Shown here: in pieces, positions 1 to 7,902 of the stretch | Layout: the number at the start of each line of letters is the position of its first letter | How positions within the stretch are numbered: position 1 is the first letter of the stretch | Source: Corynebacterium phocae | Lineage (GTDB): Bacteria; Actinomycetota; Actinomycetes; Mycobacteriales; Mycobacteriaceae | Length of the DNA stretch: 37,414 nt | NCBI RefSeq assembly: GCF_008693075.1 | Contig: NZ_VXKJ01000020.1 | Span: 1 to 37,414, forward strand | Reading direction: 5' to 3' | The notes under the pieces: model-generated | The model's input: only the letters and a program-made list of their open reading frames with translations | What the model was told of the DNA's origin: nothing | The model's database searches: none | Program-made: the position numbers and the translations under genes

Positions 1-407
1 GCCGGAGCAGCGGGGTGAGCCGGCTGCCGGGCGGGCGCGCGGTGGATGGGTGCGCGGTAGCCGGGCGCGGACTGCGCTGGCCGTCGCCTCGCCGGTTTAC
101 CAGCCCGGTTCCCGGCGGGCCCACCGGGTGCTGATGCAGAGCTGGCGGCGGCGGTAGGGGTGGAGTCGGAGGTAGTGGCGAAGATGGTTTCCCGGTCCGG
201 TGAGGTCCGGGCACCCGGCGCGGGTTGGTCCTCAGTGCGTCGGCTTAGCGGCACTGGGCTGGCGTCCGGGTGCCAGTCGCTCATCCAGGACCCCACCGCC
301 GCCACCGGGCGGGTCTGCGGCTCCGGCGCGGGCTGACAAGCCGCCAGGGCGGCGGTGGTAGCGGTGCAGAAAATGGCAATAAGAGTGGTTGCGTGTTGTT
401 GACGCAT
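1..407 (-). CDS. Putative lipoprotein, 5' part only
   Basis: An open frame starts at an ATG whose complement is 405-407 and runs without a stop to the window edge (about 135 codons). The product begins with a short basic stretch (MRQQH), a hydrophobic segment and a lipobox, LAAC, with Cys near residue 24, so it should be exported and lipid-anchored. After the cysteine the chain is rich in Pro, Ala, Arg, Ser and Thr with no recognisable domain, typical of a disordered linker in actinobacterial lipoproteins. A GGGGGA ribosome site lies 7 bases before the ATG. It is divergent from hemL, and a TATGCT box on the minus strand may be its promoter. The C-terminal domain, which would show the function, lies outside the window. 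Confidence 0.6.
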   Translation of the reverse strand, partial: MRQQHATTLIAIFCTATTAALAACQPAPEPQTRPVAAVGSWMSDWHPDASPVPLSRRTEDQPAPGARTSPDRETIFATTSDSTPTAAASSASAPGGPAGNRAGKPARRRPAQSAPGYRAPIHRAPARQPAHPAAP

Positions 408-481
408 AAGAAAATCCCCCGATATCTTGTGTAGCATCAGCATAGCCCGCGCCGGGAGATGGCGCTAGGGTTTAGACCTAC

Positions 482-495
482 TACAATGAGCGCTA
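482..495 (+). promoter_or_regulatory. hemL promoter -10 box, probably leaderless
   Basis: TACAAT at 482-487 is followed by seven bases and then ATG at 495. Transcription normally begins about seven bases after the -10 box, so the mRNA would start at or next to this ATG. No convincing -35 element is seen, which is common in corynebacteria. This placement supports 495 as the hemL start over the upstream ATGs at 459 and 486. Confidence 0.5.
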
Positions 496-1808
496 TGGCT
501 AATTCTCCCCGCAATTCCGCGAGTACCTCGCAGTCCAGCAAGTGGTTCGAGCGTTCGCAGCAATCTATTCCGGGCGGGGTGAATTCCCCAGTGCGCGCTT
601 ATGGCTCTGTGGGCGGGCACCCGCGCGTGATTGCCCGCGGTAAGGGCTCACGGCTGTGGGACGTGGACGGCAATGAGTACGTTGACCTGGTTTCTTCTTA
701 TGGCCCTATGATTCACGGCAACGCCCACCCGGAGATTGTGGAGGCGGTGCAAAAGACCGTTAAGGACGGCTTGAGCTTTGGCGCGCCCACGGAAGGGGAG
801 GCGTTGTTGGCGGAGGAGATAATTGCGCGCACGGCGGTGGAGAAGGTCCGCATGGTCAATTCTGGCACGGAGGCTACTATGTCTGCGGTGCGCTTGGCGC
901 GTGGGTTTACTGGGCGCAGCAAGGTCGTGAAGTTTGATGGCTGTTATCACGGGCATGTGGACGCGCTGTTGGCATCGGCGGGCTCGGGCGTGGCTACGTT
1001 TGCGTTGCCGGATTCCCCGGGGGTGGTTACTGCGGAGACCATCGTGTTGCCGTATAACGATCTGGACGCGGTCCGGGCGGCGTTCGCGGCGCACCCGGGG
1101 GAGATAGCGTGCATCATCACCGAGGCCGCCGCCGGCAACATGGGCACCGTGGCCCCGGAGCCCGGGTTTAACGCCGCGCTGAAGGAGATCGCGCACGCGG
1201 ACGGCGCGCTACTCATCTTGGATGAGGTCATGACGGGTTTCCGCACCTCTTATGAGGGTTGGTTTGGCGTGGATGGCGTGGCTGGTGACTTGGTGTGCTT
1301 TGGCAAGGTAGTTTCCGGCGGGTTGCCGGCCGCGGCCTTTGGTGGGCGCGCGGATGTCATGGATTACCTGGCCCCCAAGGGACCGGTTTATCAGGCGGGC
1401 ACGCTCTCCGGGAATCCGGTGGCCATGGCTTCGGGTTTAAAGAGCCTCCAGCTTGCCGATGCCCCCTTATATGACCGCCTCAACGCCCACGCGGACCGGC
1501 TGACCGGCCTGATTTCTTCCGCGCTCAGTGCGGAAGGCGTGGCCCACCACATCCAGCGGGCGGCTAACATGTTTTCCATCCGCTTTGCGGAGGGCCCGGG
1601 CCGAAACTTCGCGGATATGAAGGCCGCGGAGAGCTTCCGCTTCACCCCGTTTTTCCACGCCCTTCTGGAAGGCGGCGTGTACGTTGCCCCCAGCCCGTTT
1701 GAGACGTGGTTTGTCTCTGACGCCCTGGGTGACGCAGACTTTGAGATCATTGATAACGCACTTGCCCCCGCTGCCAAAGCTGCGGCGGCGGCCCGAAAGG
1801 AAATTTAA
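495..1808 (+). CDS. hemL: Glutamate-1-semialdehyde 2,1-aminomutase
   Basis: Converts glutamate-1-semialdehyde to 5-aminolevulinate in the C5 pathway of haem synthesis, in the cytoplasm with PLP. The product is 437 residues from ATG 495, the usual family length. Visible family signatures are [19 protein letters not shown] near the N-terminus, [15 protein letters not shown], the DEVMTGFR segment, and [17 protein letters not shown], where Lys-271 should form the PLP Schiff base. ATGs at 459 and 486 are in frame, but the extra N-terminal residues have no family counterpart and the -10 box sits just before 495. The phosphatase gene starts one base after the stop, and the genes that follow make and attach haem to cytochrome c, so an operon is likely. 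Confidence 0.96.
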   Translation: MANSPRNSASTSQSSKWFERSQQSIPGGVNSPVRAYGSVGGHPRVIARGKGSRLWDVDGNEYVDLVSSYGPMIHGNAHPEIVEAVQKTVKDGLSFGAPTEGEALLAEEIIARTAVEKVRMVNSGTEATMSAVRLARGFTGRSKVVKFDGCYHGHVDALLASAGSGVATFALPDSPGVVTAETIVLPYNDLDAVRAAFAAHPGEIACIITEAAAGNMGTVAPEPGFNAALKEIAHADGALLILDEVMTGFRTSYEGWFGVDGVAGDLVCFGKVVSGGLPAAAFGGRADVMDYLAPKGPVYQAGTLSGNPVAMASGLKSLQLADAPLYDRLNAHADRLTGLISSALSAEGVAHHIQRAANMFSIRFAEGPGRNFADMKAAESFRFTPFFHALLEGGVYVAPSPFETWFVSDALGDADFEIIDNALAPAAKAAAAARKEI

Positions 1809-1809
1809 T

Positions 1810-2418
1810 ATGTCTACCACCATCGTTCACCTGGTCCGCCACGGGGAAGTCCATAACCCGGACAAGATTTTGTATGGCCGGATTCCGGGCTACCGGCTGT
1901 CTGCGCGCGGGGTGTCCCAGGCTGCGCGCACCGCGAAGTCCTTTGCGGGGCATGACGTGACGTATTTGGCGGCATCGCCGTTGCAGCGCGCGCAGGAGAC
2001 CGCGGGGGAGATTGCCAAGGTTGTGGGCCTGGAGGTGGATACCCAGGAGTCAATCATTGAAACGGGTAACCAGTTCCAGGGCCTGCAGGTGCGTGGCTGG
2101 AACTCCCAGCTGTGGAACCCTAAGCACTGGCCGCTGCTGAAAGACCCTTCCATTCCCTCCTGGGGTGAGCCCTACCAGGAGGTAGCGGACCGCATGATGG
2201 CCGCCGTTGACGCGGCCCGCGTGGTGGCCAAGGGCCATGAGGCTATTTTGGTTTCCCATGAGTTGCCCATTGTGATGGTGCAGCGCAGCGTGTTGGGGCT
2301 TAAGCTGGCGCACGCGCCGTGGAACCGGGAGTGTGACCTGGCCTCGGTGACCTCGTTGGTGTACAAGGATGATGAAATCACCGATATCTTCTACACCCAG
2401 CCGGCCTATGAAATCTAG
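1810..2418 (+). CDS. Histidine phosphatase family protein (phosphoglycerate mutase-like)
   Basis: A 202-residue member of the histidine phosphatase superfamily. The phosphorylated-histidine motif LVRHGE (Arg-10, His-11, Gly-12) is at the N-terminus and the second catalytic histidine is in LVSHE (His-150). The natural substrate cannot be read from sequence. ATG 1810 is preceded by GAAAGGAAA and lies one base after the hemL stop; the longer upstream reading in this frame only runs back through hemL. The 3' end overlaps the next gene by 11 bases. In C. glutamicum, as I recall it, the same gene sits between hemL and the cytochrome c maturation genes, which suggests a conserved but undefined link to haem or cytochrome maturation. 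Confidence 0.9.
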   Translation: MSTTIVHLVRHGEVHNPDKILYGRIPGYRLSARGVSQAARTAKSFAGHDVTYLAASPLQRAQETAGEIAKVVGLEVDTQESIIETGNQFQGLQVRGWNSQLWNPKHWPLLKDPSIPSWGEPYQEVADRMMAAVDAARVVAKGHEAILVSHELPIVMVQRSVLGLKLAHAPWNRECDLASVTSLVYKDDEITDIFYTQPAYEI

Positions 2419-2977
2419 GGCGCTGGTAGCCCTGGCGGCGCTCATGCTGGCTGGGTGTGAAAAAACCGATGACGCGGTGGTCCAGGGCGGGACTTTTGAG
2501 TTCATTTCCCCGGGCGGTCAGACTGTCATTAAGTATCCGGAATCTGAGCGCGCCCCGCTGGGTGAGCTTTCCGGGCCCAACCTGCGCGATGAGTCCCAGA
2601 CCATCTCTTTGTCCGACTACGCGGGAAAGATTGTGGTGCTCAACTCCTGGGGGCAGTGGTGCGCACCGTGCCGCTCAGAGTCTGATGACTTGCAGCGTGT
2701 CCATGAGGCCCTGGGGGATAACGGCACCGTGTTGGGGATAAACATCCGGGATTACAACCCGCAGATTTCCCGGGATTTCTTGGAAGACAACGGCCTGGAT
2801 TATCCGTCTATTTATGATCCGCCTTTCAAGACTGCGCTGGCCCTGGGCGGTATTCCTACCTCGGTGGTTCCCACCACGGTGGTGCTAGACCGTAAGCACC
2901 GCCCGGCGGCGGTGTTTTTGAAAGAAACCACGGACACCGAACTCCTAGAGGTCATTAAAGAGCTGGAGCAAGAATAA
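2408..2977 (+). CDS. TlpA/ResA-like thiol-disulfide oxidoreductase, lipoprotein
   Basis: A 189-residue exported thioredoxin-fold protein. The N-terminus has a signal peptide with lipobox LAGC (Cys-17), so it should be anchored outside the membrane. The redox motif is WCAPC (Cys-85 and Cys-88), followed by a cis-proline segment, GIPTSVVPTTVVLD. Family role: reduces the haem-binding CXXCH cysteines of apocytochrome c, drawing electrons through CcdA, whose gene follows directly. I chose ATG 2408 because it gives a clean signal peptide; an upstream ATG at 2369 would add residues encoded inside the phosphatase gene. It overlaps that gene by 11 bases. Sometimes called CcsX in C. glutamicum; I leave the symbol blank. 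Confidence 0.92.
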   Translation: MKSRALVALAALMLAGCEKTDDAVVQGGTFEFISPGGQTVIKYPESERAPLGELSGPNLRDESQTISLSDYAGKIVVLNSWGQWCAPCRSESDDLQRVHEALGDNGTVLGINIRDYNPQISRDFLEDNGLDYPSIYDPPFKTALALGGIPTSVVPTTVVLDRKHRPAAVFLKETTDTELLEVIKELEQE

Positions 2978-3757
2978 ATGGGTGAGGCATTCGCGGAAGC
3001 CGCCGCGCACGGGCCGCTAGCCCTGGGGATCTTGGCCGCGGCCGTGGCCGGGCTGGTGTCTTTTGCCAGCCCGTGCGTTATCCCGTTGGTGCCGGGCTAT
3101 ATCTCTTACCTGGCTGGCGTGGTGGGCGCGGAGGTTGAGTATGATTCCCGGGGCGTGCGGGTAGCGGCGCGCCGGGGGCGGGTGGCGCTGGCCGCCGCGT
3201 TGTTTATTGCCGGTTTCACCGTGGTGTTTCTCCTAGCCACCGTCTCCGTGTTTGGCGCCATCTCCGCGCTGGCGCTCAACGCAGACACCCTCATGCGCGC
3301 CGGCGGTGTGGTGACCATAGTCATGGGCGTGGTGTTCATGGGCGTGGTGCCGGCGCTGCAAAAAGACACCCGTATCCAGCCCAAGCGTTGGACCACCTGG
3401 TTGGGCGCGCCGCTTTTAGGCGGGGTGTTTGCCTTGGGCTGGACCCCGTGCCTGGGGCCCACGCTCGCGGCTATTATCTCCGTGTCCGCCGGCACGGAAG
3501 GTATGACGGCGCTGCGCGGCGTACTGCTTATCATCGGCTACTGCCTAGGATTGGGCCTGCCCTTCCTTCTAGTGGCGCTGGGGTCCGCGCGAGCAGTGGG
3601 CACCGTTAGCTGGTTGCAGCGGCATACCCGCGCAATCCAAGTTGCCGGCGGGCTACTTATGATCTTGGTGGGGCTGGCCTTAGTTAGCGGTTTGTGGACA
3701 GACTTCATTAACATCATCAGGCAGTGGACCGTGACTTACGGCGCGACCCTAATCTAA
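2978..3757 (+). CDS. ccdA: Cytochrome c biogenesis thiol transporter CcdA
   Basis: A 259-residue polytopic membrane protein of the CcdA/DsbD-beta family, with about six transmembrane helices. It passes electrons from cytoplasmic thioredoxin to extracytoplasmic thioredoxin-like proteins. The two conserved cysteines are in SFASPCVIPLVPGY (Cys-33) and GWTPCLGPTL (Cys-158), each in a Pro-Cys context as expected. The ATG follows directly on the stop of the TlpA-like gene (TAAATG), so translation is probably coupled and that protein is its likely partner. The loop between helices 1 and 2 is Arg-rich and should be cytoplasmic. Confidence 0.95.
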   Translation: MGEAFAEAAAHGPLALGILAAAVAGLVSFASPCVIPLVPGYISYLAGVVGAEVEYDSRGVRVAARRGRVALAAALFIAGFTVVFLLATVSVFGAISALALNADTLMRAGGVVTIVMGVVFMGVVPALQKDTRIQPKRWTTWLGAPLLGGVFALGWTPCLGPTLAAIISVSAGTEGMTALRGVLLIIGYCLGLGLPFLLVALGSARAVGTVSWLQRHTRAIQVAGGLLMILVGLALVSGLWTDFINIIRQWTVTYGATLI

Positions 3758-3771
3758 GGACAAAAACCACA

Positions 3772-5400
3772 GTGAAGTATCTGCTCAAAAGCTGGCGCTG
3801 GCTGACTAGTATGCGCACCGCGCTGGCTTTGTTGTTCCTGCTGGCCGCCGCCGCCATCCCGGGTTCGCTGCTCCCGCAGCGCCAGCTCAATGAGACTAAC
3901 GTGCGTGAGTTCATTGCCGCTAACGGCCGGGTCGCGGAAATCTACGACCGCCTGCAGCTTTTTGACGTCTTTTCTTCCTGGTGGTTCCAGGCCATCTTTA
4001 TGCTGCTGACTATCTCCTTGATTGGCTGCATTATTCCCCGTTCGCTGGACCACTACCGGCAGTGGCGGGCGCAGCCTACCCGCGCGCCTAAGTTCTTGAA
4101 TAAGCTGCCGCACCACGCCAGCGCCAGCACTGACCGCCCGGTGGAGCAGATGCAACTATCCGCCCGCGAGCTGCTGAGCAAGTGGCGCGTGGCGGAATAC
4201 TCTGGGGATAAAGACCGCGTTGGTGCCTGGTCTTTGTCTGCGGAGCGCGGCTACGCCCGGGAGCTGGCCAACCTTATTTTCCACATTGGGCTGGTAGCCA
4301 TCTTGGCTTTCACGGCGTTGTCCAAGTTCTTGTCTTATGAGGGCATGGTCATTGTGGTCACCCAATCCGGTTCTTATGACCAGGCTGTGGAGGTGGACCA
4401 GTCCACGGAGTTCTGCAATACCTCCACTTCTAACTATGACTCTTTCCGCGCCGGGGCTTTCTTTGACGGCACGGGGCTAAACCCCTTTTGCTTCATCGCG
4501 CATGACTTCACTGCGGAGTACCTGCCTAGTGGCCAGGCGGAGATGTTTTCTTCCCGCCTTTCCTACGCTGAGGGCGCGGACATCACCACCGACCCCTCCG
4601 AGTGGAAGACTTACGATCTCAAGGTCAACAGCCCGCTGCGCCTATCCACCGACCGCGTTTACCTCCAGGGCCACGGCTACGCGCCCACCATCACGGTGGA
4701 ATGGCCTAACGGGGAAACCCGCACACAGACTTGGCAGTTCCAACCTACGGAGCAGATCACGTTCCTCTCCTCCGGGGCCATGCGCTTTGACCCGCCGGCG
4801 GGCATGTACCCGGACCTCTACGAGCGCCGCCAGCACCAGATTGCTTTGCAGGGGCTGTTTGCCCCCACCGCCGCCTGGACTGGTGAGGAGGGCAAGCTGC
4901 TGAGCTCTTCCTTCCCGGCCATGCTGGACCCGGCGCTGGCCATTGATATCTACCGCGGCGACGCCGGCCTAGACACCGGCACCGCCCAATCCATCTTTGC
5001 TCTGGATAACAGCCTCATTCACTCGGGTCAGCTGCAAAAGATTGAGCGCGTGAACCTGGAACAGGGTGAGTCCATCACGCTCGATGACGGCACCAAGGTC
5101 ACTTTCAACGGCGCTAGTGAGTTTGCTAATTACCAAATCTCCCACAACCCCATGCAGCTGCCCATGCTGTTATCCGCGCTGTCCATGCTGTTGGCTTTGG
5201 TGGCCTCCTTGGTTATCAAGCGCCGCCGCGTGTGGGTGCGCCTGAGCCCCGCCGGTACCGGCACCCTGGTGGAGATGGGCGGGCTTTCACGTACCGATGC
5301 CGCCGGCTGGGGCCCCGAGTTCGACTCCCTCTACCGCCAGCTCATGGAACTCCCTCCTGCGGAGGAAGTCGAAGAAGACGCCCTCTGGGTAGACGACTAA
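3772..5400 (+). CDS. resB: Cytochrome c biogenesis protein ResB
   Basis: A 542-residue ResB/Ccs1 family protein, half of the system II haem transporter and cytochrome c synthetase. Hydrophobic segments include TALALLFLLAAAAIPGSLLP, FQAIFMLLTISLIGCII, LIFHIGLVAILAFTAL with a membrane histidine, and a last helix near the C-terminus, with a large extracytoplasmic domain between helices 3 and 4. I place the start at GTG 3772, giving VKYLLKSWRWLTSMRTALA; an AAGGA ribosome site lies about 11 bases upstream, while an earlier ATG at 3724 is inside ccdA. The C-terminal tail is acidic. It should work with CcsB, encoded next. Confidence 0.94.
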   Translation: MKYLLKSWRWLTSMRTALALLFLLAAAAIPGSLLPQRQLNETNVREFIAANGRVAEIYDRLQLFDVFSSWWFQAIFMLLTISLIGCIIPRSLDHYRQWRAQPTRAPKFLNKLPHHASASTDRPVEQMQLSARELLSKWRVAEYSGDKDRVGAWSLSAERGYARELANLIFHIGLVAILAFTALSKFLSYEGMVIVVTQSGSYDQAVEVDQSTEFCNTSTSNYDSFRAGAFFDGTGLNPFCFIAHDFTAEYLPSGQAEMFSSRLSYAEGADITTDPSEWKTYDLKVNSPLRLSTDRVYLQGHGYAPTITVEWPNGETRTQTWQFQPTEQITFLSSGAMRFDPPAGMYPDLYERRQHQIALQGLFAPTAAWTGEEGKLLSSSFPAMLDPALAIDIYRGDAGLDTGTAQSIFALDNSLIHSGQLQKIERVNLEQGESITLDDGTKVTFNGASEFANYQISHNPMQLPMLLSALSMLLALVASLVIKRRRVWVRLSPAGTGTLVEMGGLSRTDAAGWGPEFDSLYRQLMELPPAEEVEEDALWVDD

Positions 5401-5420
5401 ACGTCCCCGCTCACCGGCCC

Positions 5421-5492
5421 AGCCAAACGCCGAGCCAAACGCCCCGCCCAACAGCCCGCCCAACAGCCCAACCCACCGTCCAGCCCACCGTC
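5421..5492 (+). repeat. Six 12-bp tandem units between resB and ccsB
   Basis: Six consecutive 12-bp units fall in three near-identical pairs: AGCCAAACGCCG/AGCCAAACGCCC, then CGCCCAACAGCC twice, then CAACCCACCGTC/CAGCCCACCGTC. The array is C-rich on the plus strand and lies just after the resB stop. No coding role is seen. Confidence 0.8.
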
Positions 5493-5525
5493 CACCAAAA
5501 GTTGGGCGGCACCCGCGCGCGCGAG

Positions 5526-5540
5526 TAGGCTATTGACTTA
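5526..5540 (+). promoter_or_regulatory. Possible internal promoter for ccsB
   Basis: TAGGCT at 5526-5531 lies eight bases before ATG 5540, and no ribosome site is seen. This fits a leaderless transcript starting at the ATG, so ccsB may be transcribed separately from resB across the 139-base repeat-bearing gap. Confidence 0.4.
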
Positions 5541-6457
5541 TGCTCATCGATCACAACCTGGCCAGCTTTTCGGATGTGGCTTTCCGGACCTCCCTGGTGG
5601 TCTACGTCATTGCTTTGTTCATATCGCTGTATTACTACGGCCGTATTCAGGCGGTCATTGACGCGCGCCGGGGTAGCGCCCCGCTGGGGGCGGACGTGGA
5701 AGCCCGCGTGGCGCGGATTGGCGCGATGATGCAATCGCTTATCTGGGTGGGCATAGCCGTACACCTGGTGGCTATAGTCCTGCGCGGCCTGGCTACCGGC
5801 CGGTTCCCGCTGGGCAACCTTTACGAATACGTCTTGATGATCACCTTCGGCGCCATGACCGCTGCCGCGCTGGCCTTCCAGCGTAAGGAATGGCGCACGC
5901 TGTGGCCCTGGATGTTGGTGCCCATCTTGGCGCTGATGTTCTACGGCGGCACTAAACTCTACCTGGAGGCCGCACCCGTCATGCCGGCGCTGAAGTCCTA
6001 CTGGCTGCCCGTGCACGTGACCGTGGTGTCTTTGGGTGCATCCATTGGTTTGCTTTCTGGCTTGATGAGCTCGCTGCACTTACTGCGCCGCTGGCAACCC
6101 AAAGGCCAAGAATCCGGACTGGCCGGCAAAGTGGCCAAGCCGCTTCCCAACGCGGCAAAACTTGACCAGTTGGCCTACCGCACCGCCATCATCACGCTGC
6201 CCACCTTGGGCCTGGGTATTGTCTTAGGAGCCATCTGGGCGGAGGCCACCTGGGGCCGGCCTTGGGGCTGGGATCCTAAGGAGACAGCCTCCTTTGCCAC
6301 CTGGGTTCTCTACGCCGCCTATTTGCACGCCCGCGCTACGCCTTCCTGGCGCAAGGGCGCGCCCTGGATCAACGTGGCCGCCATGGCAGTGATGATTTTC
6401 AATCTGTTTTTCATCAACCTGGTCACCAGCGGCCTGCATTCCTACGCAGGGGTATAA
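5540..6457 (+). CDS. ccsB: Cytochrome c biogenesis haem-handling protein CcsB (ResC/CcsA family)
   Basis: A 305-residue polytopic membrane protein. The tryptophan-rich WWD-type segment WGRPWGWDPKETASF lies in the last third, and histidines flank it in LPVHVTV, AAYLHAR and SGLHSYAG. In this family such histidines hold haem while it is passed to apocytochrome c. About eight hydrophobic helices can be traced. With ResB it forms the system II synthetase; the TlpA-like protein and CcdA encoded upstream supply reductant. Naming varies: the same protein is called CcsA in some corynebacterial annotations and CcsB or ResC in others. The HTH gene begins three bases after its stop. Confidence 0.95.
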   Translation: MLIDHNLASFSDVAFRTSLVVYVIALFISLYYYGRIQAVIDARRGSAPLGADVEARVARIGAMMQSLIWVGIAVHLVAIVLRGLATGRFPLGNLYEYVLMITFGAMTAAALAFQRKEWRTLWPWMLVPILALMFYGGTKLYLEAAPVMPALKSYWLPVHVTVVSLGASIGLLSGLMSSLHLLRRWQPKGQESGLAGKVAKPLPNAAKLDQLAYRTAIITLPTLGLGIVLGAIWAEATWGRPWGWDPKETASFATWVLYAAYLHARATPSWRKGAPWINVAAMAVMIFNLFFINLVTSGLHSYAGV

Positions 6458-6460
6458 GAA

Positions 6461-6769
6461 GTGACCGACCCCACAGGCACCAACCCCGCAGGCACTAACC
6501 CCACACGCCGCAAACCTGGCAAAGACGCCGGGGACAACCCCGCGCTGCTTGCCCTGGGCGCTGCACTGGCGCAGCGCCGCCGGGACCTGGGGGTCCTCCA
6601 GCAGGATTTAGCCGGGCGCGCCGGGATTTCGCGTTCTACTTTGCACACTATTGAGCACGGCGGCACGGGCGTGCGTTGGGAGAAGGTCTTTGCCGTGGCT
6701 CAGGCCCTGGGCATGGAGATGGCCTTTATTCCTCATGATTCTCCTGCTCCCGGCGGCGGCGCTCCTTAA
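6461..6769 (+). CDS. Small Xre-type helix-turn-helix protein
   Basis: A 102-residue protein starting at GTG 6461, three bases after ccsB. The first 25 residues are a Thr/Asn/Pro-rich low-complexity leader. A Cro/C1-type HTH follows: LGAALAQRRRDLGVLQQDLA, then AGISRSTLHTIEHGG as the recognition region. It ends shortly after LGMEMAFIPH, so there is no separate effector domain. The position at the end of the haem/cytochrome c operon suggests local regulation, but no target site was found. Its 3' end overlaps the convergent 70-residue membrane protein gene by 44 bases. Confidence 0.8.
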   Translation: MTDPTGTNPAGTNPTRRKPGKDAGDNPALLALGAALAQRRRDLGVLQQDLAGRAGISRSTLHTIEHGGTGVRWEKVFAVAQALGMEMAFIPHDSPAPGGGAP

Positions 6770-6938
6770 AGCGTTTCTTTTCCAGCTCCCAGAGGAAATC
6801 TTCATCATCATCCGGGCCCTTGATCTGGCGGGGCGGCTCCCCCAGGGCGTCCGGCTTCTTCCAGGACGCCGGCCCGAAGGCTTTCCACACCAAATACACG
6901 GCGGCAATGACAAGAAGAATCAGAATTAGGCGTCCCAT
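6726..6938 (-). CDS. Small single-pass membrane protein, unknown function
   Basis: A 70-residue protein: an N-terminal transmembrane helix (LILILLVIAAVYLVWKAFG), then a hydrophilic tail with acidic (PDDDEDFLWELE) and basic (KKRFKERRRRE) blocks. This strong charge patterning and an ATG preceded by TAAGAT eight bases upstream support a real gene rather than a shadow of the HTH gene. From memory a protein of this kind follows the ccs operon in other corynebacteria. The tail is expected in the cytoplasm or on the membrane surface. Function is not known. Confidence 0.7.
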   Translation of the reverse strand: MGRLILILLVIAAVYLVWKAFGPASWKKPDALGEPPRQIKGPDDDEDFLWELEKKRFKERRRREQENHEE

Positions 6939-7577
6939 AGCCCTTCATCTTACGGGCAGTCAGCGCTATAGTCCGATTTCTGCCACCCTACCGGCTAGCC
7001 GTTGACTGTTTCGTGTCTCACGCGGCCCTTGCCCCCGGTTTGAGGGCTTATTTTTTAAAAGACGGCCATCCCAGGGCGTCCGCCAGCATTTGCGTTGCCA
7101 ATCCCCAGCCTTTACCGGCAACGCTGAAGTTCGTGCAGTCTTTCCGTAATCCTTGGCCTGCCCCGTGGGCTTAAAAGGCTTGCCCAGGCAGGTTAGAGAA
7201 GCGGACCGCTACAAGAACCTGACCTGGTTTAGCCGCTATGATATGCTGCCATTAACACGACATACCCGCTTCCCGTATATAGGGAACGCGGGTAATGTTC
7301 TTTTTGTAGGCGTGGCCCTTCCACAAAGCGTTCTGTAGGCTGAGGACCTGGGCTCTCACGGTAAGGGGCGGCCCTTATAGCGCGGGGGCTACTTCGGATA
7401 GAATTCCCGAAATTCAGTTGTCCGTGAAATACGAAGGCAAAGCGCCCAAGTCCCGATGGTGGCCAAAAGTTCGAAGACTCCGCAGATTTTAGCGGAAAAT
7501 AAATCGGAGCAGAGCCCCGGCTTGAGGTTTTCCCCGGTGACTCGGAGAATGCGGCCAGAGGGCGTAAAATTATCCCA
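6939..7577. other. 640-base stretch without a convincing gene
   Basis: No frame here looks coding. A 61-codon plus-strand frame at 7153-7338 has unremarkable composition, and the minus-strand frame reaching 7825 is a shadow of the DUF4229 gene. The stretch holds three good hairpins (see the ncRNA entry). TAAAAT at 7565-7570, seven bases before ATG 7578, probably starts the next gene. Confidence 0.6.
7092..7307 (+). ncRNA. Candidate structured RNA (three hairpins, terminator-like end)
   Basis: Three inverted repeats follow one another. The first is GCGTTGCC (7092-7099) with GGCAACGC (7117-7124), 8 bp. The second is CCAGG-C-AGGTT (7184-7194) with AACCT-GA-CCTGG (7216-7227), enclosing a smaller AGCGG/CCGCT. 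The third is ACCCGCTTCCC (7264-7274) with GGGAA-C-GCGGGT (7282-7293), one base bulged, followed within a few bases by TTCTTTTTG, as in an intrinsic terminator. I match it to no known RNA family: it lacks the C-run loops of 6C RNA and the conserved RNase P or tmRNA motifs. The strand and the 5' end are inferred. Confidence 0.3.
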
Positions 7578-7901
7578 ATGAACACAAGCTCGATGAATAC
7601 AAGACCACCAGAACCGGATCCTGAACTACGGCGTAAATCCCGCGTGGCTATGGTCAAGTACGGTCTTGCGCGCTTGGGGCTTTTTGTTGCCTTGACCGTG
7701 GCCATCCAGGCATTTGTTATGGCCGTGAACGCGCCGGTGCCGCTGGTGGTCTCCGCGCTGCTGGCGCTGTTCGTGGCGCTGCCGCTGTCCATGCTGTTGT
7801 TTAAGCGCTGGCGTATGGAGGCCACGCAGTCAATCGCGCAGTACGCGGCGCAGCGCCGCGCGCAGAAGCAGTGGGTGCAGCAGGAACTAGCCGGCCGCTA
7901 A
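7578..7901 (+). CDS. DUF4229 domain membrane protein
   Basis: A 107-residue protein with two transmembrane helices (GLARLGLFVALTVAIQAFVM and PLVVSALLALFVALPLSMLL) and a basic C-terminal tail rich in Gln, Arg and Ala (AQYAAQRRAQKQW). Length and layout match the actinobacterial DUF4229 family, which is often found beside menA, as here, where the two genes converge with one base between them. TAAAAT seven bases before ATG 7578 suggests a leaderless transcript; an in-frame ATG at 7593 is possible. Function is unknown. Confidence 0.8.
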   Translation: MNTSSMNTRPPEPDPELRRKSRVAMVKYGLARLGLFVALTVAIQAFVMAVNAPVPLVVSALLALFVALPLSMLLFKRWRMEATQSIAQYAAQRRAQKQWVQQELAGR

Positions 7902-7902
7902 G

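Noticed and set aside
5411..6079. 222-codon minus-strand frame opposite ccsB
   Set aside because: His/Gln/Arg-rich product with no domain, opposite a clear membrane protein gene.
7229..7825. 198-codon minus-strand frame
   Set aside because: Half of it is antisense to the DUF4229 gene and half crosses the hairpin region; Ser/Arg/Pro-rich with no domain.
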